Source of the DNA: Zestomonas carbonaria
GTDB lineage: Bacteria; Pseudomonadota; Gammaproteobacteria; Pseudomonadales; Pseudomonadaceae
Length of the DNA: 64,000 nucleotides
Assembly (NCBI RefSeq): GCF_904061905.1
Contig: NZ_CAJFCI010000039.1
Span: forward strand, 90,916 to 154,915
Direction: 5' to 3'
This document shows positions 35,525-46,136 of the stretch, in pieces (position 1 is the first letter of the stretch; every line of letters starts with the position of its first letter). The translations under genes and the position numbers were made by a program. The notes under the pieces were generated by a model. The model made no database searches, was not told where the DNA came from, and saw nothing but the letters and a program-made list of their open reading frames with translations.

Positions 35525-37417
35525 ATGGAGCACATAACTCGAATGAGCAAGTCCCTTTTCGCGTCGACAGCGGCCCTGCTGTGCGGCGTTTCCAGCTTTT
35601 CTCCCCTGGCCCTGGCAGCCTCCGGCTCCCTGGAGCTCGACCAGCAGGTGGTGACCGCCACCCGTCTCGAGCAGGCGGTGCCGAATCTCGCCGCCACCAC
35701 GGTGATCGGGCGCGACGAGATCGAGCGCAGCCAGGCGCAGTCGGTGCCGGAACTGCTGCGCAAGGTGCCGGGCGTGTCGATCGCCAACAACGGCGGGCCG
35801 GGCAAGTCCACCTCGCTGTTCATGCGCGGCACCAACTCCAACCACGTGCTGGTGCTGATCGACGGCGTCAAGGCCGGCTCGGTGACCAGCGGCGGCAGCG
35901 CCTTGCAGGACCTGCCGGTGGAGCTGATCGAGCGCATCGAGGTGGTTCGCGGCCCGCGCTCCAGCCTGTACGGCTCGGAAGCCATCGGCGGGGTGATCCA
36001 GATCTTCACCCGCAAGGGCGGCGGCGAGGGCGCCAAGCCGTTCTTCTCCGCCGGCTACGGCACCCATGACACCTACGAAGGCAGCGTCGGGGTGTCCGGT
36101 GGCGACGGCAAGGGCTGGTACAGCCTGGGCATCAGCGGCTCGGATACCGACGGCATCAACGTCAAGCCGGCCGGCGCCAGCGGCTACGAGGACGACAGCG
36201 ACGGCTACCGCAACCTGTCCGGCTCGCTGAACGCCGGCTACCGCTTCGACAACGGCCTGGAGCTGGACGGCAACCTCCTGCAGACCAAGTCGCACAACGA
36301 CTACGACTCGGTGAGCAGCCGCCGCACCTCCGGCTTCAACGCCTATGCCGATGGCCAGACCAGGGTGGTCGGCGGCCGCGCGCGCTTCAATCCGCTGGCC
36401 CCCTGGCGCGTGACCGTGCAGGCCGGGCGCAGCGAGGACAAGTCCGACGCCTATCAGGACGGCGCCTTCTATTCGCGCTTCGATAGCCGCCGCGACTCGA
36501 TCTCCTGGCAGAACGACCTGACCCTGGCCGAGGGCCACATCCTGACCCTGGGCGCCGACTACCAGCGCGACGAGGTCAACGGCAACACCGCCTACGCCGA
36601 GGATTCGCGCGACAACAAGGGCGCCTTCGTCCAGTACCTCGGCCAGGCCGGCCGCCACGACTGGCAACTGAGCCTGCGCCACGACGACGATGAACAGTTC
36701 GGCAACCATGACACCGGCAACATCGGCTGGGGTTACCTGCTGACCGAGGAGCTGCGCTTCACCGCCAACTACGGCACCGCGTTCAAGGCGCCGACCTTCA
36801 ACCAGCTCTACTACCCGGGCTTCGGCAACCCCGACCTGGATGCCGAGAAGTCCCACAGCGTCGAAGTCGGCCTGAACGGCGAGCATGCCTGGGGCCACTG
36901 GGCGGCCAACGCCTACCGCACCAAGATCGAGGACCTGATCAGCACCATCACCGTCAACGGCATGAGCCAGGCCGAAGGCGTCGACTCGGCGCGCATCCGT
37001 GGCCTCGAACTGGTGCTCGGTAGCGATCTGCTGGGCTGGCAGTGGAACGCCAACTACAGCCTGATGGACGCGGAAAACCGCTCCAAGCGCTCCAGCCGCA
37101 CCGGCATCGCCTACTACGGCAAGGACCTCAACCGCCGTCCCGGCCAGACCTTCAACCTCGATGTCGACCGCGCCTTCGGCGCCTTCAGCGTCGGCGCCAC
37201 GCTGAGCGCCCAGGACTCGGCCTACGACGACCTGGAGAACCAGAAGGAGCTGTCCGGCTTTGCCACCCTCGATCTGCGCGGCGAATACCGGATCACCCCG
37301 GAATGGCGCCTGCAGACCCGCGTCGCCAACCTGCTGGATGCGGACTACGAGACCGCCGACGGCTTCAACCAGCCGGGGCAGGCGGTGTATTTCACCGTGC
37401 GCTACCAGGCGCTCTAA
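35525..37417 (+). CDS. btuB: TonB-dependent vitamin B12 receptor BtuB
   Basis: 630 aa. A signal peptide ends around LALAA, then the TonB box region LELDQQVVTATR, a plug domain (SVPELLRKVPGVSIAN...GTNSNHVLVLIDGVKAGS, VVRGPRSSLYGSEAIGGVIQI) and a C-terminal 22-strand barrel ending with Phe-containing YFTVRYQAL. It moves cobalamin across the outer membrane using TonB energy. ATG 35525 has GGGTGAG upstream; ATG 35543 (MSKSLFAS) is an equally plausible start, both leaving a signal peptide. The upstream riboswitch makes its ligand certain. Confidence 0.94.
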   Translation: MEHITRMSKSLFASTAALLCGVSSFSPLALAASGSLELDQQVVTATRLEQAVPNLAATTVIGRDEIERSQAQSVPELLRKVPGVSIANNGGPGKSTSLFMRGTNSNHVLVLIDGVKAGSVTSGGSALQDLPVELIERIEVVRGPRSSLYGSEAIGGVIQIFTRKGGGEGAKPFFSAGYGTHDTYEGSVGVSGGDGKGWYSLGISGSDTDGINVKPAGASGYEDDSDGYRNLSGSLNAGYRFDNGLELDGNLLQTKSHNDYDSVSSRRTSGFNAYADGQTRVVGGRARFNPLAPWRVTVQAGRSEDKSDAYQDGAFYSRFDSRRDSISWQNDLTLAEGHILTLGADYQRDEVNGNTAYAEDSRDNKGAFVQYLGQAGRHDWQLSLRHDDDEQFGNHDTGNIGWGYLLTEELRFTANYGTAFKAPTFNQLYYPGFGNPDLDAEKSHSVEVGLNGEHAWGHWAANAYRTKIEDLISTITVNGMSQAEGVDSARIRGLELVLGSDLLGWQWNANYSLMDAENRSKRSSRTGIAYYGKDLNRRPGQTFNLDVDRAFGAFSVGATLSAQDSAYDDLENQKELSGFATLDLRGEYRITPEWRLQTRVANLLDADYETADGFNQPGQAVYFTVRYQAL

Positions 37418-37432
37418 GAGAGGAGTCCCACC

Positions 37433-38005
37433 ATGCCCATCCTGTCCACCCGCAGCCAACTGGCCATCGGCCTAGTCCTCGCCTTGCTGATGGCGGTGAC
37501 CCGCGGCCAGCACTTCGCCACGGTCAACCTGCCCAGCGCGTCCTGGGCGGTGTTCTTCCTCGCCGGCGTGTTCCTCCGGTCGCGCTGGGTGTTCCCGGCA
37601 CTGTTCGTCGAAGCCACGGTGCTGGACTTCAGCATGGTGGCGCTGGGTACGGTGGGCGACTGGTGCACCTCGCCGGCCTACTGGATTCTGGTGCCGGCCT
37701 ATGGCGCGCTATGGCTGGCCGGCCGCCTGTACGCCGGCTGGCACCGTGACCAGGCACTCAGCCTTGTCGTGCTGGCGCTGACCGTGGTGGTCGGCGCCTT
37801 CGCCTGCCACTTGCTGTCCAGCGGCGGTTTCTACTTCCTTTCCGGCCGCTATCCGGAGCCGACCCTGGCCGGCTTCCTGCCGCGCATCGCCCACTACTAT
37901 CCGCGCTTCCTCGCCAACCTGGCACTCTACGTCGGGGTGGCGGCGGCGCTGTACGTCGGCCTGCGCGCCTATTTCAATGCCCGGACGATGGAGGTCGGAC
38001 GATGA
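37433..38005 (+). CDS. Predicted cobalamin-associated membrane transport protein
   Basis: 190 aa with about five to six membrane helices and a conserved start AIGLVLALLMAVTRGQHFATVN. NCBI-style annotation in pseudomonads calls such proteins a cobalamin ABC transporter, from memory; the sequence itself shows no ABC domain. Position is decisive: 15 bases after btuB and overlapping cobO by 4 bases, downstream of a B12 riboswitch. It most likely helps pass cobalamin or cobalt across the inner membrane, perhaps as an energy-coupling-factor-like substrate component. No btuCDF genes are in the window. Confidence 0.7.
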   Translation: MPILSTRSQLAIGLVLALLMAVTRGQHFATVNLPSASWAVFFLAGVFLRSRWVFPALFVEATVLDFSMVALGTVGDWCTSPAYWILVPAYGALWLAGRLYAGWHRDQALSLVVLALTVVVGAFACHLLSSGGFYFLSGRYPEPTLAGFLPRIAHYYPRFLANLALYVGVAAALYVGLRAYFNARTMEVGR

Positions 38006-38613
38006 GCGAATCCCCCGAGCGGGATGCCCGCCACAAGGCGCGCATGCAACGCAAGAAAGCCGTGGTCGACGACAAGATCGCCCTGGCCACGGACGAGTAC
38101 GGCCTGCTGCTGGTGCACAGCGGCAACGGCAAGGGCAAGAGCAGCTCGGCCTTCGGCATGGTGGCGCGGGCGCTGGGCCATGGCATGAAGGTCGGCGTGG
38201 TGCAGTTCATCAAGGGCGCGGCGACCACCGGCGAAGAGGCGTTCTTCCGCCGCTTTCCGGAGGAAGTCAGCTTCCACGTGATGGGCGAGGGCTTCACCTG
38301 GGAGACCCAGGACCGCCAGCGCGACATCGCCAAGGCCCGCGAGGCCTGGGCCGTCGCCCGGCGCCTGCTCGATGACGACGAGATCGGCCTGGTGGTGCTC
38401 GACGAACTGAACATCGCCCTGAAATACGGCTACCTGGAGCTGGACGAAGTGCTCGCCGACATCGAGGCGCGCCCGGTGTTGCAGCACGTGGTGGTCACCG
38501 GTCGCGGCGCCTTGCCGGGCATGATCGGGGCGGCGGACACCGTCACCGAGATGAACCTGGTCAAGCACGCCTTCAAGGCCGGGGTGAAGGCGCAAAAGGG
38601 GATCGAGTTCTGA
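38002..38613 (+). CDS. cobO: Cob(I)yrinic acid a,c-diamide adenosyltransferase
   Basis: 203 aa. LLLVHSGNGKGKSSSAFGMV is the P-loop of the CobA/CobO/BtuR family, and GVVQFIKGAATTGEEAF and VVLDELNIALKYGYL are family motifs. It moves the adenosyl group of ATP onto Co(I) of corrinoids. It overlaps both neighbours (ATGA start, TGATG end), so translation is coupled through the operon. The N-terminal extension of about 35 residues is rich in Arg/Lys, as in other CobO proteins. Confidence 0.95.
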   Translation: MSESPERDARHKARMQRKKAVVDDKIALATDEYGLLLVHSGNGKGKSSSAFGMVARALGHGMKVGVVQFIKGAATTGEEAFFRRFPEEVSFHVMGEGFTWETQDRQRDIAKAREAWAVARRLLDDDEIGLVVLDELNIALKYGYLELDEVLADIEARPVLQHVVVTGRGALPGMIGAADTVTEMNLVKHAFKAGVKAQKGIEF

Positions 38614-39911
38614 TGGGCCGGGCCCCGCGCCAGTGTCCCGCCCTGCTGGTGGCCGCGCCGGCCTCCGGTCAGGGGAAGACCACGGTCACCGCCGCGCTGG
38701 CCCGCCTGCATGCGCGGCAGGGGCGGCGGGTGCGGGTGTTCAAGTGCGGACCGGATTTCCTCGACCCGATGGTCCTCGCCCGAGCCAGTGGCCAGCCGGT
38801 GTACCAGCTCGACCTGTGGATGGTCGGCGAGGCCGCCTGCCGGCGCCTGCTCTGGGAGGCGGCGGGGGAGGCCGAACTGATCGTCATCGAAGGGGTGATG
38901 GGCCTGTTCGACGGCTCGCCCTCGGCCGCCGACCTGGCGCAGCGCTTCGGCGTGCCGGTGCTCGGCGTGATCGACGGCTCCGGCATGGCGCAGACTTTCG
39001 GCGCCATGGCCCACGGCCTGGCCAGCTACCGGGCGGGCCTGCCGTTCGCCGGCGTGCTCGGCAACAAGGTCGGCAGCGTGCGGCACGGCGAGATCCTCAG
39101 CGACAGCCTGCCGGCGTCGATGCGCTGGTTCGGTGCCTTGCCGCGCAGCGTCTCCGTCGAGCTGCCGAGCCGTCACCTGGGCCTGGTGCAGGCCGGGGAG
39201 CTGGCCGATCTCGACGCCCGCCTGGATGCCGCCGCCGATGCCCTGGCGGCCAGCGCCGATACCGCCTTGCCGGCGCCGGTCGCCTTCGCCGCGCCCGAGG
39301 AGGACAGGCCGGAGTCGTTGCTGGCCGGCGTGCGCATCGGCGTGGCCCGCGACGCGGCCTTCGCCTTCCTCTACCAGGCCAACCTCGACCTGCTGCGCGC
39401 GCTGGGCGCCGAGCTGGCGTTCTTCTCGCCGCTGGCGGATGAGCGGTTGCCGGAAGTGGACAGCCTCTACCTGCCCGGCGGCTACCCCGAACTGCACCTG
39501 CAACGCCTGGCCGGGAACCACGCGCTGGGCGAGGCGATCCGCGCCCACCACGCGGCCGGCAAGCCGATCCTCGCCGAATGCGGCGGCATGCTCTATCTGC
39601 TGGAAAGGCTCACCGACAAGGATGGCCAGGGCGCCGACCTGCTCGGCCTGCTGCCGGGCCGCGCGACCTTGCAACCGCGCCTGGCCGCGCTGGCCCTGCA
39701 AGCCGTCGAGCTGCCGGAAGGCCGCCTGCGCGGCCATACCTACCACCACTCGACCCTGGACTGCGCCCTCGAGCCCATCGCCCGTGGCGAGTGCCCGAAC
39801 TACCGGCGCACCGCCGAGGCGGTCTATCGAGTGGGCCGGCTGACCGCCTCCTATATCCACTTCTACCTGCCGTCCAACCCCGAGGCGGCGGCACGGTTGC
39901 TGCGGCCATGA
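38613..39911 (+). CDS. cobB: Cobyrinate a,c-diamide synthase (CobB/CbiA type)
   Basis: 432 aa. N-terminal dethiobiotin-synthetase-like ATP domain LLVAAPASGQGKTTVTAALA and VIEGVMGLFDGSPSAAD; C-terminal class I glutamine amidotransferase domain SLYLPGGYPELHLQ and ILAECGGMLYLLE with the nucleophilic Cys. It amidates the a- and c-carboxylates of (hydrogeno)byrinate with glutamine and ATP. The start ATG shares one base with the cobO stop. Next gene bluB overlaps by 4. Confidence 0.95.
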   Translation: MGRAPRQCPALLVAAPASGQGKTTVTAALARLHARQGRRVRVFKCGPDFLDPMVLARASGQPVYQLDLWMVGEAACRRLLWEAAGEAELIVIEGVMGLFDGSPSAADLAQRFGVPVLGVIDGSGMAQTFGAMAHGLASYRAGLPFAGVLGNKVGSVRHGEILSDSLPASMRWFGALPRSVSVELPSRHLGLVQAGELADLDARLDAAADALAASADTALPAPVAFAAPEEDRPESLLAGVRIGVARDAAFAFLYQANLDLLRALGAELAFFSPLADERLPEVDSLYLPGGYPELHLQRLAGNHALGEAIRAHHAAGKPILAECGGMLYLLERLTDKDGQGADLLGLLPGRATLQPRLAALALQAVELPEGRLRGHTYHHSTLDCALEPIARGECPNYRRTAEAVYRVGRLTASYIHFYLPSNPEAAARLLRP

Positions 39912-40558
39912 GCGAGCAGGCCTTCAGCCCGGCCGAGCGCGCGGCGGTCTACCGGGCCATCGCCGAGCGCCGCGACATGCGCCATTTCAGCGGTGGTTCG
40001 GTGGCGCCGGAACTGCTCGCCCGCCTGCTGGAAGCCGCGCACCAGGCGCCGAGCGTCGGCCTGATGCAGCCCTGGCGCTTCGTCCGCATCACGTCGGCCG
40101 AACTGCGCGCGGCGATCCACAGCCTGGTGGAAGAGGAGCGGGTGCGGACCGCCGAAGCGCTGGGCGAACGCGGCGACGAATTCATGCGGCTCAAGGTGGA
40201 AGGCATCCGCGATTGCGCCGAACTGCTGGTCGTGGCGCTGATGGACGATCGCGAGCGGCATGTGTTCGGCCGTCGCACCTTGCCTGAAATGGACCTGGCT
40301 TCGCTGGCCTGCGCCATCCAGAATCTCTGGCTGGCCGCGCGCGCCGAAGGGCTGGGCCTGGGCTGGGTGTCGCTGTTCGATCCCCGGGCGCTCGGCGAAC
40401 TGCTCGGCCTGCCGGCCGGCGCCAAGGCCCAGGCGGTGCTGTGCCTCGGTCCGGTGAGCGCGTTCTATGCCGAGCCGATGTTGCAGCGGGACGGCTGGGC
40501 GACGCCGCGTCCGCTGCGCGAGCTGCTGTTCGAGAATCGCTGGGGAGAAACGCAATGA
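39908..40558 (+). CDS. bluB: 5,6-dimethylbenzimidazole synthase BluB
   Basis: 216 aa from [13 protein letters not shown]. The nitroreductase-like fold shows [21 protein letters not shown] and [15 protein letters not shown], the BluB FMN region, and [29 protein letters not shown]. BluB breaks reduced FMN with oxygen to make DMB, the lower ligand of B12, so the pathway here is aerobic. It overlaps cobB and cobD by 4 bases each. Confidence 0.94.
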   Translation: MSEQAFSPAERAAVYRAIAERRDMRHFSGGSVAPELLARLLEAAHQAPSVGLMQPWRFVRITSAELRAAIHSLVEEERVRTAEALGERGDEFMRLKVEGIRDCAELLVVALMDDRERHVFGRRTLPEMDLASLACAIQNLWLAARAEGLGLGWVSLFDPRALGELLGLPAGAKAQAVLCLGPVSAFYAEPMLQRDGWATPRPLRELLFENRWGETQ

Positions 40559-41475
40559 GTGTGGCGCTGCTGAGCCTGGCCGGCGTGGCGCTGGATGCCC
40601 TGCTGGGTGAACCGCGCCGCTGGCACCCGCTGGTGGCCTTCGGCGTGCTGGCCGAGCGCCTGGAGCGGCGCTTCAACCGGCCTTATGGCGACGGCGCCCT
40701 GGGTTGGCGCAGTCACGGTGTCACCGCCTGGTTGCTGGCGGTGCTGCCGCTGACCCTGCTGGCCTGGGCGCTCAGCCTGCTGCCGCAGATCGGCTGGCTG
40801 GTCGAGGTGCTGGCGCTGTATGCCGCGCTAGGCCTGCGCAGCCTCGGCGAGCATGCGCTGCCGGTGGCCCGGGCCCTGCGCGATGGCGACCTGGGCGAAG
40901 CGCGGCGACGTGTCGGCATGATGGTCAGCCGGCAGACCGCCGAGCTGGACGAGGCCGGCGTCGCCCGCGCCGCCACCGAATCGGTGCTGGAGAACGGCAG
41001 CGATGCGGTGTTCGCCGCGCTGTTCTGGTTCGCCGTGCTCGGCGCGCCGGGCGTGGTGCTGTACCGGCTGAGCAACACCCTGGATGCCATGTGGGGCTAC
41101 CGCAACGCGCGCTTCGAGCGTTTCGGCTGGGCCGCCGCGCGTATCGACGACCTGCTCAACTATCTGCCGGCGCGGCTGGTGGCGCTCACCTATGCGCTGC
41201 TCGGCCAGACCCGCCGCGCCCTGCGTTGCTGGCGCAGCCAGGCGCCGCAGTGGGACAGCCCCAACGCCGGCCCGGTGATGGCCGCCGGCGCCGGTGCGCT
41301 GGGCGTGCGCCTGGGCGGGCCGGCCGTCTATCACGGCAATTTGCACGCGCGGCCGGCGCTGGGCGAGGGTGACGAGGCTGGCGCCGGGTATATCGAGCGG
41401 GCCCTGGAGCTGGTGCGGCGCGGCGTCTGGCTATGGCTGCTGGTACTGGCGGTGGGGAGCTATCTGCATGCTTGA
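40555..41475 (+). CDS. cobD: Adenosylcobinamide-phosphate synthase (CobD/CbiB)
   Basis: 306 aa, membrane protein with about four to five helices. [18 protein letters not shown] and [22 protein letters not shown] are the family signatures. It attaches (R)-1-amino-2-propanol O-phosphate to adenosylcobyrate. ATGA overlap with bluB; the end overlaps cobC by 8 bases. In P. aeruginosa naming, cobD is this gene, while in enterics cobD is the decarboxylase that follows here as cobC. Confidence 0.94.
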   Translation: MSVALLSLAGVALDALLGEPRRWHPLVAFGVLAERLERRFNRPYGDGALGWRSHGVTAWLLAVLPLTLLAWALSLLPQIGWLVEVLALYAALGLRSLGEHALPVARALRDGDLGEARRRVGMMVSRQTAELDEAGVARAATESVLENGSDAVFAALFWFAVLGAPGVVLYRLSNTLDAMWGYRNARFERFGWAAARIDDLLNYLPARLVALTYALLGQTRRALRCWRSQAPQWDSPNAGPVMAAGAGALGVRLGGPAVYHGNLHARPALGEGDEAGAGYIERALELVRRGVWLWLLVLAVGSYLHA

Positions 41476-42448
41476 GCATGGCGGACGGTTGAAGGCGGCG
41501 GCGCGCCGCTATGGCATCGCCGAGGCGGACTGGCTGGACCTCTCCACTGGCATCGCGCCCTGGCCATTCCCGTTGCCGGCGCTCGACATCCGCGACTGGA
41601 CGCGCCTGCCCGAGACCGATGACGGCCTGGAAGCCGCCGCCCGCGCCTACTACGGCACCGAACACCTGCTGCCGGTGCCCGGCTCGCAGGCCGCCATCCA
41701 GTCGTTGCCGCACCTGCGGCCGGCCGGCCGGGTCGGTGTGTTGTCGCCCTGCTACGCCGAACATGCCGAGGCCTGGTGCCGGGCCGGTCACACGCTGGTC
41801 GAACTGGACGAAGAGCAGGTCGAGCGTGCCCTGGAACGGCTCGACGTGCTGGTGCTGGTCAATCCCAACAACCCCACTGGCCGGCTCCTCGAACCGGGGC
41901 TGCTGCTCGACTGGCGGGAGCGCCTGGCCCGGCGTGGCGGCTGGCTGGTGGTGGACGAGGCTTTTATCGACTGCACGCCGGAACACAGCCTGGCCGCCAG
42001 TGCGGGGGAGGGGCTGATCGTGTTGCGTTCGTTCGGCAAGTTCTTCGGTCTGGCCGGCGCGCGGCTGGGCTTCGTGCTGGCCGATGCCGGGTTGCTGGCG
42101 ACGCTGGCCGAGCGGCTCGGTCCCTGGGCGATCAGCGGGCCGGCCCGTGCGGTCGGCCGTCACTGCCTGCGCCAGCACGGCGAACAGCTTCGCCAGCGCG
42201 AATGCGCCATGGCCGCCAGCCGGCGCCTGGCCGAACTGCTCGACGGCCATGGCTGGACGCCCCACGGCGGCTGCGCATTGTTCCGGTGGCGCGCCGATCC
42301 ACGGGCGGGCGAGCTGCATGAGTTCCTTGCCCGGCGCGGTATTCTCGTCCGCCTGTTCGAGCGGCCGGCCAGCCTGCGCTTCGGCCTGCCGGGGCGAGAG
42401 GCGGACTGGCAACGCCTGGAACAGGCCCTGGAGGCATTCGAGACATGA
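41468..42448 (+). CDS. cobC: Threonine-phosphate decarboxylase, PLP-dependent
   Basis: 326 aa of the class I aminotransferase fold. [24 protein letters not shown] and [19 protein letters not shown] (PLP lysine in SFGK) are seen. It decarboxylates L-threonine O-3-phosphate to aminopropanol phosphate for the cobamide linker, and is called cobC in pseudomonads and CobD in Salmonella. The start overlaps the end of cobD, and cobQ overlaps its end by 4 bases. Confidence 0.9.
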   Translation: MLEHGGRLKAAARRYGIAEADWLDLSTGIAPWPFPLPALDIRDWTRLPETDDGLEAAARAYYGTEHLLPVPGSQAAIQSLPHLRPAGRVGVLSPCYAEHAEAWCRAGHTLVELDEEQVERALERLDVLVLVNPNNPTGRLLEPGLLLDWRERLARRGGWLVVDEAFIDCTPEHSLAASAGEGLIVLRSFGKFFGLAGARLGFVLADAGLLATLAERLGPWAISGPARAVGRHCLRQHGEQLRQRECAMAASRRLAELLDGHGWTPHGGCALFRWRADPRAGELHEFLARRGILVRLFERPASLRFGLPGREADWQRLEQALEAFET

Positions 42449-43896
42449 CCACCCTGATGGTGCAGGGCACTACCTCCGACGCCGGCAAGAGCACCCTGGT
42501 GACCGCATTGTGCCGCTGGCTGCGGCGCCAGGGCGTGAGCGTCGCGCCGTTCAAGCCGCAGAACATGGCGCTGAACAGCGCGGTGACCGCCGACGGCGGC
42601 GAGATCGGCCGCGCCCAGGCGGTGCAGGCCCAGGCCGCCGGGCTGGCGCCGCACACCGACATGAATCCTGTGCTGCTCAAGCCGAACAGCGACACCGGCG
42701 CCCAGGTGATCATCCACGGCCGTGCCATCGGCAACATGGACGCGGTGGCCTACCACGACTACAAGCGCATCGCCCGCGAGGCGGTGCTGGAATCCCACGC
42801 CCGCCTCGCCGCGCGCCATCCGGTGGTGATGGTGGAGGGCGCCGGCTCGCCGGCGGAGATCAACCTGCGCGCCGGCGACATCGCCAACATGGGCTTCGCC
42901 GAGGCGGTGGACTGCCCGGTGATCCTGATCGCCGACATCGACAAGGGCGGCGTGTTCGCCCATCTGGTCGGCACCCTGGCGCTGCTTTCCGAGAGCGAGC
43001 AGGCGCGGGTCGCGGGCTTCGTCATCAACCGCTTCCGTGGCGATATCGCCCTGCTGCAACCGGGCCTCGACTGGCTGGAACAGCGCACCGGCAAGCCGGT
43101 GCTCGGCGTGTTGCCCTACCTGATGGATTTCCACCTGGAAGCCGAGGACGCCATCGACGCGCGCCAGTCCGCCAAGTCGGGCGAGGCGCTGCGGGTGGCG
43201 GTGCCGGTGCTGCCGCGCATCAGCAACCACACCGACTTCGACCCGCTGCGCCTGCACCCGCAGGTGGACCTGCGTTTCGTCGGCCCCGGCCAGCCGATCC
43301 CGCCGGCCGACCTGATCGTCCTGCCCGGCTCGAAGAGCGTGCGCGCCGACCTGGCGCACCTGCGCGCCCAGGGCTGGGAGGCGGCGATCCAGCGCCACCT
43401 GCGCTACGGCGGCAAGCTGCTGGGCATCTGCGGTGGGTTGCAGATGCTTGGCCAGCGCATCGACGACCCGCTCGGCCTGGAGGGGCCGGCCGGCTCGTCG
43501 CCGGGGTTGGGGCTGCTGGATTTCGCGACGCTGCTGGAGGCGGAGAAGCAACTGCGCAACGTCGCCGGCCGTCTGGTTCTGGAGGATGTGCCGGTGGCCG
43601 GCTACGAGATCCATGCCGGGGTTTGCCAGGGACCGGCGCTGGCGAACCCAGCGGTGCGGCTGGATGACGGTCGGGTTGACGGGGCGATCAGTGCGGATGG
43701 CCAGGTGCTCGGCACCTATCTGCATGGTTTGTTCGAGTCGTCGTTGGCCTGCGCCGCTCTGTTGCGCTGGGCGGGGTTGGGCGAGGTGGAGCAGGTGCAC
43801 TACCACGCCCTGCGCGAGCGGGAGATCGACCGGTTGGCCGATCTGGTGGAGGCGCATCTGGATGTGGGGCGGTTGAGGGGTTTGTGTGGGTTGTGA
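42445..43896 (+). CDS. cobQ: Cobyric acid synthase
   Basis: 483 aa. N-terminal [18 protein letters not shown]-loop domain with [11 protein letters not shown], and a C-terminal glutamine amidotransferase domain with [13 protein letters not shown] (Cys nucleophile), and [10 protein letters not shown]. It amidates carboxylates b, d, e and g of adenosylcobyrinate diamide. It is followed by a 100-base gap, the only break in the chain of overlapping cob genes. Confidence 0.96.
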   Translation: MTTLMVQGTTSDAGKSTLVTALCRWLRRQGVSVAPFKPQNMALNSAVTADGGEIGRAQAVQAQAAGLAPHTDMNPVLLKPNSDTGAQVIIHGRAIGNMDAVAYHDYKRIAREAVLESHARLAARHPVVMVEGAGSPAEINLRAGDIANMGFAEAVDCPVILIADIDKGGVFAHLVGTLALLSESEQARVAGFVINRFRGDIALLQPGLDWLEQRTGKPVLGVLPYLMDFHLEAEDAIDARQSAKSGEALRVAVPVLPRISNHTDFDPLRLHPQVDLRFVGPGQPIPPADLIVLPGSKSVRADLAHLRAQGWEAAIQRHLRYGGKLLGICGGLQMLGQRIDDPLGLEGPAGSSPGLGLLDFATLLEAEKQLRNVAGRLVLEDVPVAGYEIHAGVCQGPALANPAVRLDDGRVDGAISADGQVLGTYLHGLFESSLACAALLRWAGLGEVEQVHYHALREREIDRLADLVEAHLDVGRLRGLCGL

Positions 43897-43996
43897 GGGG
43901 CGGTAGTCGGCCCGAACGAAAAGGCTTCGTGAATGAAAAACATGCGTGCACACAGTAGCCCGAAGGCTGAGGGGCCAATCCCGAAAGGAACACACC

Positions 43997-44518
43997 ATGC
44001 TTGAACTGATCCTCGGTGGCGCCCGCTCCGGCAAGAGCCGGCTGGCCGAGAAGCTGGCCGGCGAGTCCGGCCTGGCGGTCACTTATATTGCTACCAGCCA
44101 GCCGCTGGACGGCGAGATGGGCGCGCGCATCCGCGAACACCGCGCGCGGCGTCCGGCTGGCTGGGGGCTGGTGGAAGAGCCCGTCGAACTGGCTCGCGTG
44201 CTGCGCGAGCAGGCGGCGGAAGGGCGCTGCCTGCTGGTCGATTGCCTGACCCTGTGGCTGACCAACCTGCTGATGCTGGAAGACGACGCTCGCCTGGCCG
44301 CCGAGCGCGATGCGCTGCTGGAAACGCTCGGCGAGTTGCCGGGGCGGATCATCCTGGTCAGCAACGAGACCGGCCTCGGCGTGGTGCCGCTCGGCGAACT
44401 GACCCGCCGCTACGTGGACGAGGCCGGCTGGCTGCACCAGGCCATCGCCGAGCGCTGCCAGCGGGTGACCTTCACCGTCGCCGGCCTGCCGATGCTGCTC
44501 AAGGGAGAGGCGTCATGA
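43997..44518 (+). CDS. cobU: Adenosylcobinamide kinase / guanylyltransferase
   Basis: 173 aa. [18 protein letters not shown] is the P-loop, [19 protein letters not shown] the region with the GMP-accepting His, and [14 protein letters not shown] the Walker-B strand. It phosphorylates adenosylcobinamide and adds GMP to give adenosylcobinamide-GDP. Called cobP in P. aeruginosa. AAAGGAA precedes the ATG at 43997, and an upstream extension of the frame has no such site. cobT overlaps by 4 bases. Confidence 0.95.
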   Translation: MLELILGGARSGKSRLAEKLAGESGLAVTYIATSQPLDGEMGARIREHRARRPAGWGLVEEPVELARVLREQAAEGRCLLVDCLTLWLTNLLMLEDDARLAAERDALLETLGELPGRIILVSNETGLGVVPLGELTRRYVDEAGWLHQAIAERCQRVTFTVAGLPMLLKGEAS

Positions 44519-45564
44519 CCTGGTGGCGGCAGCCTGTCCAGCCGCTGGACGAGAACGCCCGCGCCGTTGCCCAGGCCCGCCAGCGGCAACTGACCAAGCC
44601 GGCCGGTTCTCTGGGCCGCCTGGAAAAGGCGGCGGTCGAGCTGGCCGCGATGCAGGGCCGCGCGCGGCCGGGCATCGCGCATCCGTGGATCGCGGTGTTC
44701 GCCGGCGACCACGGGGTGGTCGAGGAGGGCGTCTCGGCCTATCCGCAGGCGGTCACCGGGCAGATGCTCGGCAACTTCGTGTCCGGCGGCGCGGCGATCA
44801 GCGTGCTGGCCCGTCACCTGGGCGCGACCCTGGAGGTCGTCGACCTGGGGACTATCGATGCGTCCCTCGAACTGCCCGGCGTGCGCCATCTGCATCTCGG
44901 CCCCGGCACCGCCAACTTCGCCCGGACACCGGCGATGAGTGCGGCGCAACTGGAGGCGGCCTTGCAAGCCGGCGCCGACAGCGTGGCCCGCGCCGTGGCG
45001 ACCGGCGGCGATCTGTTCATCGGCGGCGAGATGGGCATCGGCAACACCACCGCCGCCAGCGCATTGGCCTGTGCGCTGCTGGGTTGCCCGGCGCGCGAAC
45101 TGGTCGGCCCCGGTACCGGGCTGGACGATGCCGGCGTGCTTCACAAGGCGGCGGTGATCGAGCGCGCGCTGCTGCTCCATGCCGGACAGCTCGACGATCC
45201 GCTGGCCGGCCTGCGTTGCCTGGGTGGTTTCGAGCTCGCCGCGCTGGCCGGCGCCTACCTGGCCTGTGCGCAACGCGGTGTGCCGGCGCTGGTGGACGGC
45301 TTCATCTGTACTGTGGCGGCGCTCTGCGCGGTACGTATCGAGCCGGCCTGCCGCGACTGGCTGCTGTTCGCCCATTGCGGCGCCGAGCCCGGCCATCGCT
45401 TGCTGCTCGCGGCGTTGCGGGCCGAGCCGCTGCTGGAGCTCGGCCTGCGCCTGGGCGAGGGCAGCGGCGCGGCCCTGGCGGTGCCTTTGCTGCAACTGGC
45501 CTGCCGGCTGCACGGCGAGATGGCCACCTTCGCCGAGGCGGCGGTGGCGGAGCGGCAGCCATGA
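44515..45564 (+). CDS. cobT: Nicotinate-nucleotide-dimethylbenzimidazole phosphoribosyltransferase
   Basis: 349 aa. [39 protein letters not shown], and [15 protein letters not shown] with the catalytic Glu are CobT signatures. It moves phosphoribose from nicotinate mononucleotide to DMB, giving alpha-ribazole phosphate. It fits the presence of bluB in the same operon. It overlaps its neighbours by 4 bases each. Confidence 0.95.
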   Translation: MTWWRQPVQPLDENARAVAQARQRQLTKPAGSLGRLEKAAVELAAMQGRARPGIAHPWIAVFAGDHGVVEEGVSAYPQAVTGQMLGNFVSGGAAISVLARHLGATLEVVDLGTIDASLELPGVRHLHLGPGTANFARTPAMSAAQLEAALQAGADSVARAVATGGDLFIGGEMGIGNTTAASALACALLGCPARELVGPGTGLDDAGVLHKAAVIERALLLHAGQLDDPLAGLRCLGGFELAALAGAYLACAQRGVPALVDGFICTVAALCAVRIEPACRDWLLFAHCGAEPGHRLLLAALRAEPLLELGLRLGEGSGAALAVPLLQLACRLHGEMATFAEAAVAERQP

Positions 45565-46136
45565 GCGCGCGCTTCGACCTGCTGCGCCATGGCGAGACCG
45601 AACTGGGCAGCGTGTTCCGGGGCAGCCTCGACGACGCGCTGACCGAGCGCGGCTGGGAGCAGATGCGCGCGGCGGTGGTTGGCGCCGGTCCCTGGGATGC
45701 TGTGGTCAGTTCGCCGTTGAGCCGCTGTTCCGCCTTCGCCTGTGAATTGTCTGCCGAGCGAGGCGTGTCTTTGTCCTTGGAGCCTGACCTGCGCGAGTTG
45801 CATTTCGGTGCCTGGGAAGGTCGTAGTTCGGCCAGCCTGATGGACGACCAGGCCGACGGCCTGCGGCGCTTCTGGACCGATCCCTACGCCTTCACCCCGC
45901 CCGGCGGCGAACCGATGGACGCCTTCGCCGCCCGGGTATTCGCCGCGATGGAACGGCTCGACGCGCGGTTCGCCGGGGGCCGGGTGCTGGTGGTTACCCA
46001 TGGCGGGGTGATCAACCTGCTGCTGGCCCGCGCCCGTGGCTTGCCGCGCGAACTGCTGATGAGTGTCGCGGTCAGCCATGGCGAGTTGCACCCGCTGCAA
46101 CTGGCCGCGCCGGGCGGGCGGGTGGTGCCGCGATGA
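45561..46136 (+). CDS. Alpha-ribazole phosphatase (histidine phosphatase family)
   Basis: 191 aa. [25 protein letters not shown] carries the RHG nucleophile His, [11 protein letters not shown] the Glu, and [12 protein letters not shown] the second His. Located between cobT and cobS, it probably removes phosphate from alpha-ribazole 5'-phosphate or cobalamin 5'-phosphate. In enterics it is called cobC, a name already used for the decarboxylase in pseudomonads. ATGA overlap on both sides. Confidence 0.9.
   Translation: MSARFDLLRHGETELGSVFRGSLDDALTERGWEQMRAAVVGAGPWDAVVSSPLSRCSAFACELSAERGVSLSLEPDLRELHFGAWEGRSSASLMDDQADGLRRFWTDPYAFTPPGGEPMDAFAARVFAAMERLDARFAGGRVLVVTHGGVINLLLARARGLPRELLMSVAVSHGELHPLQLAAPGGRVVPR

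Noticed and set aside
43897..43996. Second cobalamin riboswitch in the 100-base gap before cobU
   Set aside because: None of the conserved blocks (for example GCCCCCGCAAC) is present, and the gap is too short.
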